From the NCBI RefSeq assembly GCF_021129155.1, contig NZ_JAJOMC010000019.1, positions 1-64,000 on the forward strand: 64,000 nucleotides of DNA, given 5' to 3'. Positions 29,154-37,572 of the stretch are shown here, in pieces (position 1 is the first letter of the stretch; every line of letters begins with the position of its first letter). The translations under genes and the position numbers were made by a program. The notes under the pieces are model-generated. The model searched no databases. It had not been told where the DNA came from and saw nothing but the letters and a program-made list of their open reading frames with translations. Origin of the DNA: Arthrobacter sp. AK04. GTDB taxonomy: Bacteria > Actinomycetota > Actinomycetes > Actinomycetales > Micrococcaceae.

Positions 29154-30328
29154 GCCCGGACGCAGGCACCGCCACACCGCTGGGCGTGGCCATGATCGGC
29201 TACGCCTTCATGGGCAAGGCACACTCCAACGCGTGGCGGAACGTGGCCAGCTACTTCGACGTCCCATCGTTCGAGCAGAAGGTCCTGGTGGGCCGGGATG
29301 CCGCAGCGGTTGCCGAGGCCGCCGAGAAGTACGGGTGGGCAGAGACCGCCACGGACTGGCGGACCGTCCTGGACCGGGACGACATCCACATCATCGACGT
29401 CTGCGCACCCGGCTGGATGCACGCGGAAATCGCCATCGCCGCACTGGCTGCCGGCAAGCACGTGCTGCTGGAAAAGCCGCTGGCCAACACACTGGCCGAG
29501 GCTGAAGCCATGACCGCTGCCGCCCGCGCCGCCAGGGCCCGGGGCGTGCAGTCGATGGTCGGGTTCAACTACCGCCGGGTCCCGGCCCTCGCCCTGGCCA
29601 GGGAGCTCATCGCCGAGGGCAGGATCGGAACGGTCAGGCACGTCCGCGCCGCCTACCTGCAGGACTGGCTCGCGGATGACCAGGCACCCATGACCTGGCG
29701 GCTGAAGAAGGAAACCGCCGGTTCCGGGGCCCTCGGTGACATCGCCTCGCACGCCATCGACCAGGTCCTGTTCCTGCTCGGGGACCACGTCACGGAAGTT
29801 TCGGGCCGTGTGCACACCTTCGTGAACCGCCGCCCCGGCACGGGTGGTCCTCCAAGCGGGCTGGAGGACGTAACGGTCGACGACGCCGCCTGGGCCACGC
29901 TGTCCCTCGCCTCCGGGGCCATCGCCTCAGTGGAGGCATCCCGGGTGGCCACCGGCCGGAAGAACTCCCTCCAGCTCGAGGTTTTCGGCGACAAGGGAGC
30001 CCTCCGGTTCGACCTGGAAAACCTCAACGAACTCCAGTTCCTGGACGCCACCGCACCCGCCCGGGAGCAAGGGTTCCGTCGGATCGTCGTCACGGAGCCG
30101 GAGCACCCCTACCTGGATGCGTGGTGGCCGCAGGGCCACATCATCGGCTGGGAGCACACCTTCACGCACGAGGTCCGCGACTTCCTGCTGGCCGTCAGCT
30201 CAGGAACCGCGCCGTCGCCGTCGTTCGAGGACGGTCTGGAGGTCCAGCGCATCCTGGACGCCGTGGAACAGTCCGCAGCTTCCAAGAGCAGCCTCATCCA
30301 GCTTGCCCCCGCCACCGAAGGAGCCTGA
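29150..30328 (+). CDS. Gfo/Idh/MocA family oxidoreductase (operon gene 3)
   Basis: 392 residues. Rossmann segment VAMIGYAFMGKAHSNAWRNV, catalytic Lys in HVLLEKPLANTLAEAEAM, and active-site region GSGALGDIASHAIDQVLFLLG with Asp and His placed as in inositol and glucoside 3-dehydrogenases. It overlaps gene 2 by four bases and is one base from gene 4. Oxidation of a sugar hydroxyl to a keto group is the usual reaction; regiochemistry is inferred only. Confidence 0.86.
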   Translation: MSPDAGTATPLGVAMIGYAFMGKAHSNAWRNVASYFDVPSFEQKVLVGRDAAAVAEAAEKYGWAETATDWRTVLDRDDIHIIDVCAPGWMHAEIAIAALAAGKHVLLEKPLANTLAEAEAMTAAARAARARGVQSMVGFNYRRVPALALARELIAEGRIGTVRHVRAAYLQDWLADDQAPMTWRLKKETAGSGALGDIASHAIDQVLFLLGDHVTEVSGRVHTFVNRRPGTGGPPSGLEDVTVDDAAWATLSLASGAIASVEASRVATGRKNSLQLEVFGDKGALRFDLENLNELQFLDATAPAREQGFRRIVVTEPEHPYLDAWWPQGHIIGWEHTFTHEVRDFLLAVSSGTAPSPSFEDGLEVQRILDAVEQSAASKSSLIQLAPATEGA

Positions 30329-30329
30329 C

Positions 30330-31325
30330 ATGCCCCGCCCGTTTACCCTGTTCACCGGCCAGTGGGCCGACCTGCCGCTCGAGGAAGTTGCCAAACTCGC
30401 GTCCGGCTGGGGCTACGACGGCCTGGAAATCGCCGTCTCCGGAGACCACCTGGACGCCTGGCGGTGGGACGAGCCCGGCTACGTCGAGTCCAAGCTCGCC
30501 CTGCTGGAGAAGTACAACCTCAAGGTCTGGGCCATTTCCAACCACCTCAAGGGCCAGGCCGTGTGCGATGACCCCATCGACTTCCGCCACCAGGCCATCG
30601 TGGGGCCCAAGGTCTGGGGCGACGGCGACCCCGAAGGCGTCCGCCGGCGGGCCGCGGAGGAAATGCAGCACACCGCCCGGCTCGCCAAGGCACTCGGCGT
30701 GGACACCGTCGTCGGCTTCACCGGCTCCTCCATCTGGCAGTACGTCGCCATGTTCCCGCCCGTCCCCGAAAAGGTCATCGACGCCGGCTACCAGGACTTC
30801 GCCGACCGCTGGAACCCCATCCTGGACGTCTTCGACGAATGCGGCGTCCGCTTCGCCCACGAGGTCCATCCCTCCGAAATCGCCTACGACTACTGGACCA
30901 CCGTCCGCACCCTCGAAGCGATCGGCCACCGCGAAGCGTTCGGCCTGAACTGGGACCCGTCCCACATGATGTGGCAGGGCATCGACCCCGTCTCCTTCAT
31001 CTGGGACTTCAAGGACCGGATCTACCACGTGGACTGCAAGGACACCAAGGTCCGCCAGACCGGCCGGAACACCGTCATGGGCTCCCACCTCCCCTGGGGC
31101 GACCCGCGCCGCGGCTGGGACTTCGTCTCCGCCGGACGCGGCGACGTCCCCTGGGAAGCGTCCTTCCGCGCGCTGTCCGCGATCGGCTACGACGGCCCCA
31201 TCTCGGTGGAATGGGAGGACGCCGGCATGGACCGCCTCCACGGCGCCCCCGAAGCCCTCGCCGCCCTCAAGAAGTTCGACTTCCCGCCGTCGAACACCTC
31301 CTTCGACGCCGCCTTCAAGCAGTAA
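30330..31325 (+). CDS. Sugar phosphate isomerase/epimerase-type TIM barrel (operon gene 4)
   Basis: 331 residues. FTLFTGQWADLPLEEVAKLASGWGYDGLEIA begins the barrel; metal-binding residues appear in FAHEVHPSEIAYDYW, LNWDPSHMMWQGID, IYHVDCKDTK and ISVEWEDAGMDR, all typical of the larger TIM-barrel epimerase group. ATG 30330 follows GAAGGAG. A long palindrome closes the operon just after it. Together with genes 1-3 it suggests oxidation, isomerisation or beta-elimination of an oxidised sugar. Confidence 0.84.
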   Translation: MPRPFTLFTGQWADLPLEEVAKLASGWGYDGLEIAVSGDHLDAWRWDEPGYVESKLALLEKYNLKVWAISNHLKGQAVCDDPIDFRHQAIVGPKVWGDGDPEGVRRRAAEEMQHTARLAKALGVDTVVGFTGSSIWQYVAMFPPVPEKVIDAGYQDFADRWNPILDVFDECGVRFAHEVHPSEIAYDYWTTVRTLEAIGHREAFGLNWDPSHMMWQGIDPVSFIWDFKDRIYHVDCKDTKVRQTGRNTVMGSHLPWGDPRRGWDFVSAGRGDVPWEASFRALSAIGYDGPISVEWEDAGMDRLHGAPEALAALKKFDFPPSNTSFDAAFKQ

Positions 31326-31332
31326 CCTCCAG

Positions 31333-31395
31333 GAGTTTTTGTCCAGATATGCAGGGTTGGAAGGCCTTAAAGCCTGCATATCTGGACAAAAACTC
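31333..31395. terminator. Perfect 23-bp palindrome after the sugar operon
   Basis: Arms 31333-31355 and 31373-31395 are exact reverse complements around a 17-base loop that itself contains AAGGCCTT. The left arm includes GTCCAGATATGC. The right arm reaches within 15 bases of the -10 of the next gene. Likely a terminator or barrier between the operon and the GNAT gene. Confidence 0.7.
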
Positions 31396-31409
31396 GGAAG
31401 GTGGGGACG

Positions 31410-31415
31410 TAAAAT
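31410..31415 (+). promoter_or_regulatory. -10 hexamer for leaderless start at 31422
   Basis: TAAAAT, six bases, ATG of the GNAT gene. A near-consensus -10 with no ribosome site. Confidence 0.6.
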
Positions 31416-31421
31416 CCCTGC

Positions 31422-31955
31422 ATGACCTCTTCCATCCGCAAGGCAGCAGCGGACGACGCCGGTGCGCTGGCTGGGCTGGCGGCCGTCACCTTCCCCTTGG
31501 CGTGCCCGCCGTCGGCCTCACTGGATGACATCGCGGCGCACCTTGAGAACAAGCTCAGCGAACGGCACTTCCGCGAATACCTGGCCGATCCGGACACCAC
31601 CATCCTGGTGATCGACGGTGGCGGGCGGCTGCGTGGCTACAGCCTGCTGGTGAACCGGCCGGCTGTTGACCCCGACGTCGTTTCTGCGCTCGGAATCCTG
31701 CCGTCGGTAGAGCTGAGCAAGTGCTACGTGCACCCGGCACACCATGGCCTGGGCGCCGCTGCGGAGCTGATGCAGGCGAGCCTCCGCGCGGCGGCGGAGG
31801 CCGGCGGCCGCGGCATCTGGCTGGGAGTCAACAGCCAGAACGCCCGGGCCATCCGGTTCTACGAGAAATCCGGCTTCCGCAAGGTGGGCACCAAGTCCTT
31901 CAGCCTGGGCAGCACGGTGGAGCACGATTTCGTCCTGGAGCGGGCCCTTCCCTGA
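31422..31955 (+). CDS. GNAT family N-acetyltransferase
   Basis: 177 residues. The acetyl-CoA-binding motif A is LSKCYVHPAHHGLGAAAELMQASLRAA (Q/R-x-x-G-x-G/A type, here HHGLGAA), and motif B is LGVNSQNARAIRFYEKSGFRKVGTKSF, both typical of GNAT. The N-terminus IRKAAADDAGALAGLAAVTFP fits the fold. The acetyl acceptor (small molecule or protein N-terminus) is unknown. Leaderless start after TAAAAT. Confidence 0.85.
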   Translation: MTSSIRKAAADDAGALAGLAAVTFPLACPPSASLDDIAAHLENKLSERHFREYLADPDTTILVIDGGGRLRGYSLLVNRPAVDPDVVSALGILPSVELSKCYVHPAHHGLGAAAELMQASLRAAAEAGGRGIWLGVNSQNARAIRFYEKSGFRKVGTKSFSLGSTVEHDFVLERALP

Positions 31956-31993
31956 CTGGTCCTCCCCTGCCTGGTCCTACCCTGCGGGGTGCC

Positions 31994-34138
31994 TCAGGCC
32001 GGATAAACCTGCGGCGGGTAGGCCAGGTGCGGCCGGGGTTCGGCGAGCATCTTGAGGCCCGGCGGCAGCCCGTCGATGCTGCCGCCGGTGCCGTGGGCCC
32101 TGATGGTGATCCGGGAGGTGTCCAGCAGTACGTTCGCGGCCTGGAAGTCGCCCATATCCTCGGGCAGGATGGGCGCCAGGTGGACTACTCCCCGGGTGTA
32201 CACGGGGTCGAACCGGAGCAGGGCGCGGATCAGCTGTATAGGCGCCGCCGCAGCCCAAGCCTGGGGCGAGCACGCCGTGGGGTAGGGCACGGGCCCCTCA
32301 AACTCGCCCCGGTCAAAGCCGCAGAAGAGCTCCGGCAGGCGGCCGTCGAAGTGTTCGGCGGCTTCCAGGATGCCAGTGGCAAGCAGCCGGGCCTCCTCCA
32401 CGAACCCATACCGCATCAGCCCGGTGGCAACCAGGGCCGAATCATGGGGCCACACGGAACCGTTGTGATAACTGACGGGGTTGTAGGCGCCCATGTCGGA
32501 GCCCAGGGTGCGGATCCCCCAGCCCGTGAACATCTGCGGTGACATCAGGTGCTCCACGACGGACGGTGCCTTGTCCTCGTCCACGATGCCCATCCACAGG
32601 CAGTGCCCCATGTTCGAGGTACAGGCGTCCACCGGCCGCTTGTCCTTGTCCAGCGCCACGGCGAAGTAGCCCTTCTCCGGGAGCCAGAACTTCTCGTTGA
32701 ACGCCGCTTTCAGGTCCTCGGCGCGCTTGGCCCAATGGCTCTCCAGGTCCCGGTCGCCATCCCAGTGGGCCAGCAGGGACCGGCCCACGAAGGCCGAGTA
32801 AACGTAGGCCTGCACCTCACACAGGGCAATCGGCGCCTCGGCCATTGTTCCGTCCGCGAAGTTGATGCCGTCCCAGGAATCCTTCCATCCCTGGTTGACC
32901 AGGCCATGGGTGTTGGGCCGAAGGTACTCCACGAAACCGTCGCCGTCGCGGTCCCCGTACTGGTCGATCCACTCCAGTGCGCGGTCCACGTGCGGCAGCA
33001 GCGGCTGGACTATGTCCTTGGACAATCCCCACCGGCTGAGCTCGCCCACGAGCGCGGCGAACAGCGGGGTTGCATCCGCGGTCCCGTAGTAGGCGGTTCC
33101 GCCCACGGCCAGGCCCGCGGTCACGCCAAGCCGCACCTCGTGCGGGATGCGGCCGGGCTCCTCCTCCGAGTCAGGGTCCACCTTTGTCCCCTGCAGGCCT
33201 GCCAGGGTCTGCAGGGTACCGGCGGCCAGTTTCGGATCCACCATGAGGCTCATGTAGGAGGCCAGGATGGAGTCCCGTCCGAACAGCGCCATGAACCATG
33301 GCGCACCTGCCGCCACGGCTGCCCGTTCGGGATGATGGGGATCAAAGATCCGCAGCGATCCCAGGTCGCTTTGGCTGCGGTTCAGGGTGGCCTGCAGGTT
33401 GGCGTCCGCAACGGTGATCAGCGGAACGTTCTGTTCCCAGTGGCGGTGCCGGCGGACGCCTTCACGGTGATGCGGAACCCCGGTCTCGGTGAAAGCCTCG
33501 GCGGGCGCCTGGCCGTTTATCAGCGGTACCACGATGACGCTGGTGGCCCATTTGCCGCGGGCCGGGATGGTTGCCCGGAAGCGCAGCCCGTCCAGGCTGA
33601 CCTCCGCTCCGCGGGCGCGGACCGCCGTCCCGCGCTGGTGCCCGTCACGGACGTTTTCGATGACGAGCTGGCCGTCCCGGACAGACCGGGTGGTCTCGTG
33701 GGTAGCGGGAATCCGCCCGCCCTTGACGTCGAACAGGTCGGCCTGGTCTGCGGCGACAAGGAGTTCAATCTCGCATTCCACCGGTTCCGCCGAGTAGTTT
33801 TCCAGCGTGATGTCGTCCTGAAGGCCCGGCCCTATGTGGCGGACCTGCCGGACCACCAGGGGGCTGTCGAATCGTCCGTCCGGCCACTTCGCCCTGCCAA
33901 CAAACGTGGCTTCGAAGGGTTTGGGCCGCTGGGCCGAGAGCGGCTCCCGCAACGCGCCGTTAACCCGCAGCACCCAGTGGGAAATGATGCGGGTGTCCTG
34001 GAAGAACGCGCCGTTCGTGCCGCCGTCGGAACTGATGTCCCCGGTCCCCGCCGAAATGCAGAACGAGGATCCCTCCAGTACCGTCACCGAACCGGACTCG
34101 GCAGCGCCTGCCTCGGTATCTTCGTTCCACGCGGTCAT
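31994..34138 (-). CDS. Amylo-alpha-1,6-glucosidase (glycogen debranching-type) protein
   Basis: 714 residues. N-terminal glycogen-debranching domain (SFCISAGTGDISSDGGTNGAFFQDTRIISHW), then a GH133-like (alpha/alpha)6 barrel with APWFMALFGRDSILASYM, TNMGHCLWMGI-type region (here SNMGHCLWMGI), SYHNGSVWPHDSALVATGL and FDGRLPELFCGF. Such proteins act on branched alpha-glucans, or in this group possibly on sucrose- or trehalose-linked oligomers. ATG 34138 follows AAGGAG. A GT4 gene lies just upstream in the same direction, so the two probably share a transcript. Confidence 0.85.
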   Translation of the reverse strand: MTAWNEDTEAGAAESGSVTVLEGSSFCISAGTGDISSDGGTNGAFFQDTRIISHWVLRVNGALREPLSAQRPKPFEATFVGRAKWPDGRFDSPLVVRQVRHIGPGLQDDITLENYSAEPVECEIELLVAADQADLFDVKGGRIPATHETTRSVRDGQLVIENVRDGHQRGTAVRARGAEVSLDGLRFRATIPARGKWATSVIVVPLINGQAPAEAFTETGVPHHREGVRRHRHWEQNVPLITVADANLQATLNRSQSDLGSLRIFDPHHPERAAVAAGAPWFMALFGRDSILASYMSLMVDPKLAAGTLQTLAGLQGTKVDPDSEEEPGRIPHEVRLGVTAGLAVGGTAYYGTADATPLFAALVGELSRWGLSKDIVQPLLPHVDRALEWIDQYGDRDGDGFVEYLRPNTHGLVNQGWKDSWDGINFADGTMAEAPIALCEVQAYVYSAFVGRSLLAHWDGDRDLESHWAKRAEDLKAAFNEKFWLPEKGYFAVALDKDKRPVDACTSNMGHCLWMGIVDEDKAPSVVEHLMSPQMFTGWGIRTLGSDMGAYNPVSYHNGSVWPHDSALVATGLMRYGFVEEARLLATGILEAAEHFDGRLPELFCGFDRGEFEGPVPYPTACSPQAWAAAAPIQLIRALLRFDPVYTRGVVHLAPILPEDMGDFQAANVLLDTSRITIRAHGTGGSIDGLPPGLKMLAEPRPHLAYPPQVYPA

Positions 34139-34191
34139 GGAAGGGCTCCTTCCTTCAGGGATACTGCCGGGGACGGGAGGACCTCCGGCCC

Positions 34192-35253
34192 TTAAAGATT
34201 CTGGTGCACGTGCGCAGTATGCGGAACCCCTCCGGCCGGTCTGCTTTCGATCAGTTCCCTGAAAAGGCGGATGTGCTGGTCCACCATGCGCTCGACGCTG
34301 AAGCGGTCCACTACAGCCTTGCGGCAGGCTGCCCTGCTCAGCCCGGCGGCGGCCCCGACGAAACCGGCCAGGTCCCCGGTCTTGCCGAGGAAGCCCGTGC
34401 GTCCATGCTCGATTATTTCCGGGGCGGAGCCAATCCTTGTCCCGATGACCGGAGTACCGGTGGCCAGTGCCTCGATCATCACCAGCCCGAACGGCTCGGA
34501 CCACTGGATGGGGTTCAGGAAGGCCAGCGCTCCGCCCATCAACCGGTACTTCGTCGCGTCGTCCACTTCGCCCACGAAATCCTCGTTGGGTCCAAGCAAA
34601 GGCTCAATGACCTCGTGGAAGTACCGGACTTCGTCGTGTTCGCGCATCTTCACGGCGATCCGCAGGGGCAGGCCGGCCTCGCGGGCAACCATGATGGCCT
34701 CCAGCAGCCCCTTGTCCGGGCAGGACCGCCCCACAAAGCACAAGTACCCGCCGGTGCCGCTGCCCACCGGCACCGGGGAGACATCCATGCCGTGATGGAT
34801 TACCCTGGTGACCGGCACGTCGGGAGCATGCGAGGCCTGGTCCCGGGAAATCGCAATAATGGCTGCCCGCCGTGCGATGGCCCGGTAGATGTCCACGGCG
34901 TTCGCGTTCAGCGGGCCATGGATGGTGGTAACCACTGGGGTTCCCCGGGGCGAATGCACGTATAGGGGACCTGCCATCGTGTGGTCGTGGATGATGTCAA
35001 CTTCCCCCAGGCCTTCGTAGGCCCTGACCACGTGGCTGAGTTCCGACGTCGTGGAACCCATCTCATGGGGTGCTGCCGCCCGCATTCCCGGCACGATCGG
35101 CACAGGGCACGTACTCTCCGAGGGTGCTGCCAGCAGCACTTCATGGCCTGCTGCCACCAAACCCCGGGCCAGGCTGTCCACAACCCGTTCGATCCCCCCG
35201 TAGGTCACGGGTGGAATCGGGATCCAGGGTCCAGCAACAAGTCCTATACGCAT
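34192..35253 (-). CDS. Glycosyltransferase family 4
   Basis: 353 residues of the GT-B fold. N-terminal acceptor side MRIGLVAGPWIPIPPVTYGGIERVVDSLARGL; C-terminal nucleotide-sugar site LCFVGRSCPDKGL and EPFGLVMIEALATGTPVIGTRIGSAPEIIEHG with the Glu-rich E-x7-E motif of retaining GT4. Cytoplasmic. It precedes the debranching-type gene with 53 bases between. The pair suggests synthesis and trimming of an oligosaccharide, perhaps a storage or compatible-solute glucan. Confidence 0.86.
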   Translation of the reverse strand: MRIGLVAGPWIPIPPVTYGGIERVVDSLARGLVAAGHEVLLAAPSESTCPVPIVPGMRAAAPHEMGSTTSELSHVVRAYEGLGEVDIIHDHTMAGPLYVHSPRGTPVVTTIHGPLNANAVDIYRAIARRAAIIAISRDQASHAPDVPVTRVIHHGMDVSPVPVGSGTGGYLCFVGRSCPDKGLLEAIMVAREAGLPLRIAVKMREHDEVRYFHEVIEPLLGPNEDFVGEVDDATKYRLMGGALAFLNPIQWSEPFGLVMIEALATGTPVIGTRIGSAPEIIEHGRTGFLGKTGDLAGFVGAAAGLSRAACRKAVVDRFSVERMVDQHIRLFRELIESRPAGGVPHTAHVHQNL

Positions 35254-35478
35254 TCCTGGCCTCCATGAGGACGACAGGCCGGGATCCCCAGATGTCCTGG
35301 CACTTCCAGCGGACCCGTTCTTTAGTCCGCATGGCGATTCGGAACAAGATCTCCGAGGGCGTTTGCTTAACCTTTGATCCGACTATCGCCCTATCGGGGG
35401 CCGCAACACAAGCCCTACCGTGAGGTACCTAACAGCGCCCCCCGGAATGCCGCCGCGCGCCTCCGGGTTGTCGGAGGT

Positions 35479-36177
35479 ATGAAGATTGAGATCTGGTCCG
35501 ACGTCGCGTGCCCGTGGTGCTACATCGGCAAGCGCCGCTTTGAAGCCGCCCTGGCCGCGTTTCCGCACCGGGATGCGGTGGAGGTGGCCTGGCGGAGCTA
35601 CCAGCTCGACCCAACCCTTCCTGAACACTATGACGGAACCGAGCTGGACTACCTAAGCACCCGCAAGGGCATGCCGCCGCAGCAGGTTTCACAGATGTTC
35701 GACCACGTAGCCCGTGAAGCGAGGGGCGAAGGGCTGAACTACCGGTTCGATTCGGTGGTGGTGGCCAACAGCTTTACGGCACACCGCCTGATCCACCTCG
35801 CTGCCGCGCACGGCAAGCAGGACGCCGCCAAGGAGCGGCTGCTCAGTGACCACTTCGAGCATGGCAAGGACATCGGCAGCCGGGAGTACCTGACGTCGCT
35901 GGCGGTTGGCCTTGGCATCGGCCGGGCCGAGGTGGATGAGCTGTTCACCACCGACAAGTACGCAGATGACGTCCGCTTCGACTTTGAGGAGGGACGGTCC
36001 CTGGGCATCAGCGGCGTCCCGTTCTTTGTGATCGACCGGAAGTTCGGTCTCTCCGGGGCCCAGCCTGTAGAGACGTTCTCGGCCGCCTTGGACCAGGCAT
36101 GGCAGGAGGCCCACCCGCTGGTGCTGGTCAATTCTGCGGACGGCGCAGCCTGCGGACCGGACGGCTGCCCGGCCTAA
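35479..36177 (+). CDS. DsbA family oxidoreductase (FrnE-like)
   Basis: 232 residues. Thioredoxin-fold start MKIEIWSDVACPWCYIGKRRF with active-site CPWC (Cys 11 and 14), helical insertion, then GVPFFVIDRKFGLSGAQ with the cis-Pro. No signal peptide, so it acts in the cytoplasm, in contrast to periplasmic DsbA. FrnE-like proteins are implicated in thiol or isomerase chemistry and stress. ATG 35479 sits after GGAGGT. The C-terminus ends in a Cys pair (GAACGPDGCPA). Confidence 0.87.
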   Translation: MKIEIWSDVACPWCYIGKRRFEAALAAFPHRDAVEVAWRSYQLDPTLPEHYDGTELDYLSTRKGMPPQQVSQMFDHVAREARGEGLNYRFDSVVVANSFTAHRLIHLAAAHGKQDAAKERLLSDHFEHGKDIGSREYLTSLAVGLGIGRAEVDELFTTDKYADDVRFDFEEGRSLGISGVPFFVIDRKFGLSGAQPVETFSAALDQAWQEAHPLVLVNSADGAACGPDGCPA

Positions 36178-36210
36178 GCAACCGCCCACACAATGGGCAG
36201 GGTGTTTGCT

Positions 36211-36231
36211 GACACATCGCGGTAAAGTGTC
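36211..36231. promoter_or_regulatory. Possible TetR operator over the leaderless promoter at 36235
   Basis: GACAC (36211-36215) and GTGTC (36227-36231) form spaced inverted arms. The right arm overlaps the TAAAGT hexamer (36223-36228) that precedes the ATG by six bases. Short arms, so low certainty. Confidence 0.4.
36223..36228 (+). promoter_or_regulatory. -10 hexamer for leaderless start at 36235
   Basis: TAAAGT, six bases, ATG of the TetR gene; matches TANNNT. Confidence 0.55.
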
Positions 36232-36234
36232 TGT

Positions 36235-36885
36235 ATGCCCAGGATTTCAGCGGCCAGCAACGCCGAGCAGCGAGCGGACACCCAGCGCCGCATTCTTACG
36301 GCTTTCGGCGAACTCCTCTTCTCCCATGGCCTGCCCGGCCTGACCATGACGGATGTGGCACGGCACGCGGGCGTTGGCCGGACCGCCGTGTACAACTACT
36401 ACGCGGACATCGAGGAGCTGCTGATCTCCTACGCCCTGGATGAGACCGAGAAGTTCCTCTCCGAACTGCGGGACTCACTGGGCCAGCTGGACAATCCGGT
36501 GGACCGGCTCGCGCTGTACGTCCGCGCCCAGGTGGTTGACCTCAGCCGCCGCCACCTGCCGCCGGGACCCGCGATGGGAGCCGTCCTGTCGCCGTCGTCC
36601 TTTGCCAAACTCGCGGACCACGTTGGCGAGCTGAGCATCCTGCTGCAGGGCATCCTGCGGGACGGAATGGAGCAGGGTTACCTCCCGGCGGCGGACATCA
36701 ACCAGCAGGCACAGCTCATTCTGGGCACGCTGTCCTCCAGCGCGGCCAGGGGCAGCGATGAGCCCGCCGAGCTGGAGGCGCGGGTGGCCAGGACAGTGCG
36801 CTTCATCCAGCTGGGTGCCGGCGCCAGGTTCGACGACGACGGCCGTCCCGTCCGGTTAAGCCACCTTCCGGCTGTGGCCGGCTGA
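36235..36885 (+). CDS. TetR/AcrR family regulator
   Basis: 216 residues. Helix-turn-helix at about residues 15-60: RILTAFGELLFSHGLPGLTMTDVARHAGVGRTAVYNYYADIEELLI. The C-terminal domain has a proline-rich stretch LPPGPAMGAVLSP and no recognisable ligand class. The next gene is convergent. The target genes are not obvious; autoregulation is possible from the short inverted repeat over its promoter. Confidence 0.85.
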   Translation: MPRISAASNAEQRADTQRRILTAFGELLFSHGLPGLTMTDVARHAGVGRTAVYNYYADIEELLISYALDETEKFLSELRDSLGQLDNPVDRLALYVRAQVVDLSRRHLPPGPAMGAVLSPSSFAKLADHVGELSILLQGILRDGMEQGYLPAADINQQAQLILGTLSSSAARGSDEPAELEARVARTVRFIQLGAGARFDDDGRPVRLSHLPAVAG

Positions 36886-36900
36886 CTGGCCTGCGGAGAT

Positions 36901-37572
36901 TCAGGAAGAGGGTGCGGCCGACGGGAGGACTGGCCATTTGTCGTCGTCGGCAACGCGGCGGCTTTCCCGCGGACAGCTGAGGGTTCCCGGCGTCTGGTCA
37001 ACGAGGTCAGGCGGCGTGAGCGCCTTGTAGTCCTGGGCAAGGATCACGTCCACGCTCCCGTCCGTCCTGCTGTCCTGGAAGTAGTCCGAACCCGGAAGGT
37101 TCCGCTGGACACTGAACGCGGCCGATTGCCCTGCGGCTCCCGAAATCACGGCGGCAGCACCGCGGTAGCCGGCGTCAACGTTGGACACGGCGCCCACCAC
37201 GAACTTCCGGGCCAAGAACTCGTCCGCCACTGACCGGGCCAGCCCGGGCCTGCTGGTGGAGTTGTAGACGTTCAGGTTGATCTGCTCGTTCGGGGTGTAA
37301 TCGAACGTTGCGGCGGGGCAGGTGGAGACGGCTTCCTCGGCAGGCGCCGCGGCGGGGATCTTCAGCTGCCCGTTAATGATCGCCAGTGCCGTGATGATGG
37401 CCGCCGCGATGAGGCCCGCCAGGAGGACCAGGACAACCCCGTGCAGCACGCGCCGGCGCACGCGGGCTGTTTCGTCGGCCCGGGCTGCCGCAAAAGTGGC
37501 ACGAAGTTCCGGTCCGGTGACTACGTGGTGGCCGTGGAGGACGCTGACGTCCTGCTGTTTCTTCCTAGCCAT
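36901..37572 (-). CDS. LytR C-terminal domain (LytR_C) membrane protein
   Basis: 223 residues. One membrane helix at about residues 43-65 (VLHGVVLVLLAGLIAAAIITALAI), then an extracellular LytR_C domain from about residue 95 (INLNVYNSTSRPGLARSVADEFLARKFVVGAVSN... with DVILAQDYKALTPPDLVDQ). Unlike full LytR-CpsA-Psr enzymes it lacks the catalytic LCP domain. Its start overlaps the end of the upstream small gene by eight bases, so the two are co-translated. A cell-wall role is inferred. Confidence 0.82.
   Translation of the reverse strand: MARKKQQDVSVLHGHHVVTGPELRATFAAARADETARVRRRVLHGVVLVLLAGLIAAAIITALAIINGQLKIPAAAPAEEAVSTCPAATFDYTPNEQINLNVYNSTSRPGLARSVADEFLARKFVVGAVSNVDAGYRGAAAVISGAAGQSAAFSVQRNLPGSDYFQDSRTDGSVDVILAQDYKALTPPDLVDQTPGTLSCPRESRRVADDDKWPVLPSAAPSS

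Noticed and set aside
36181..36240. Small gene between the DsbA-like and TetR genes
   Set aside because: The gap of 57 bases holds only a promoter-like hexamer and a weak inverted repeat.
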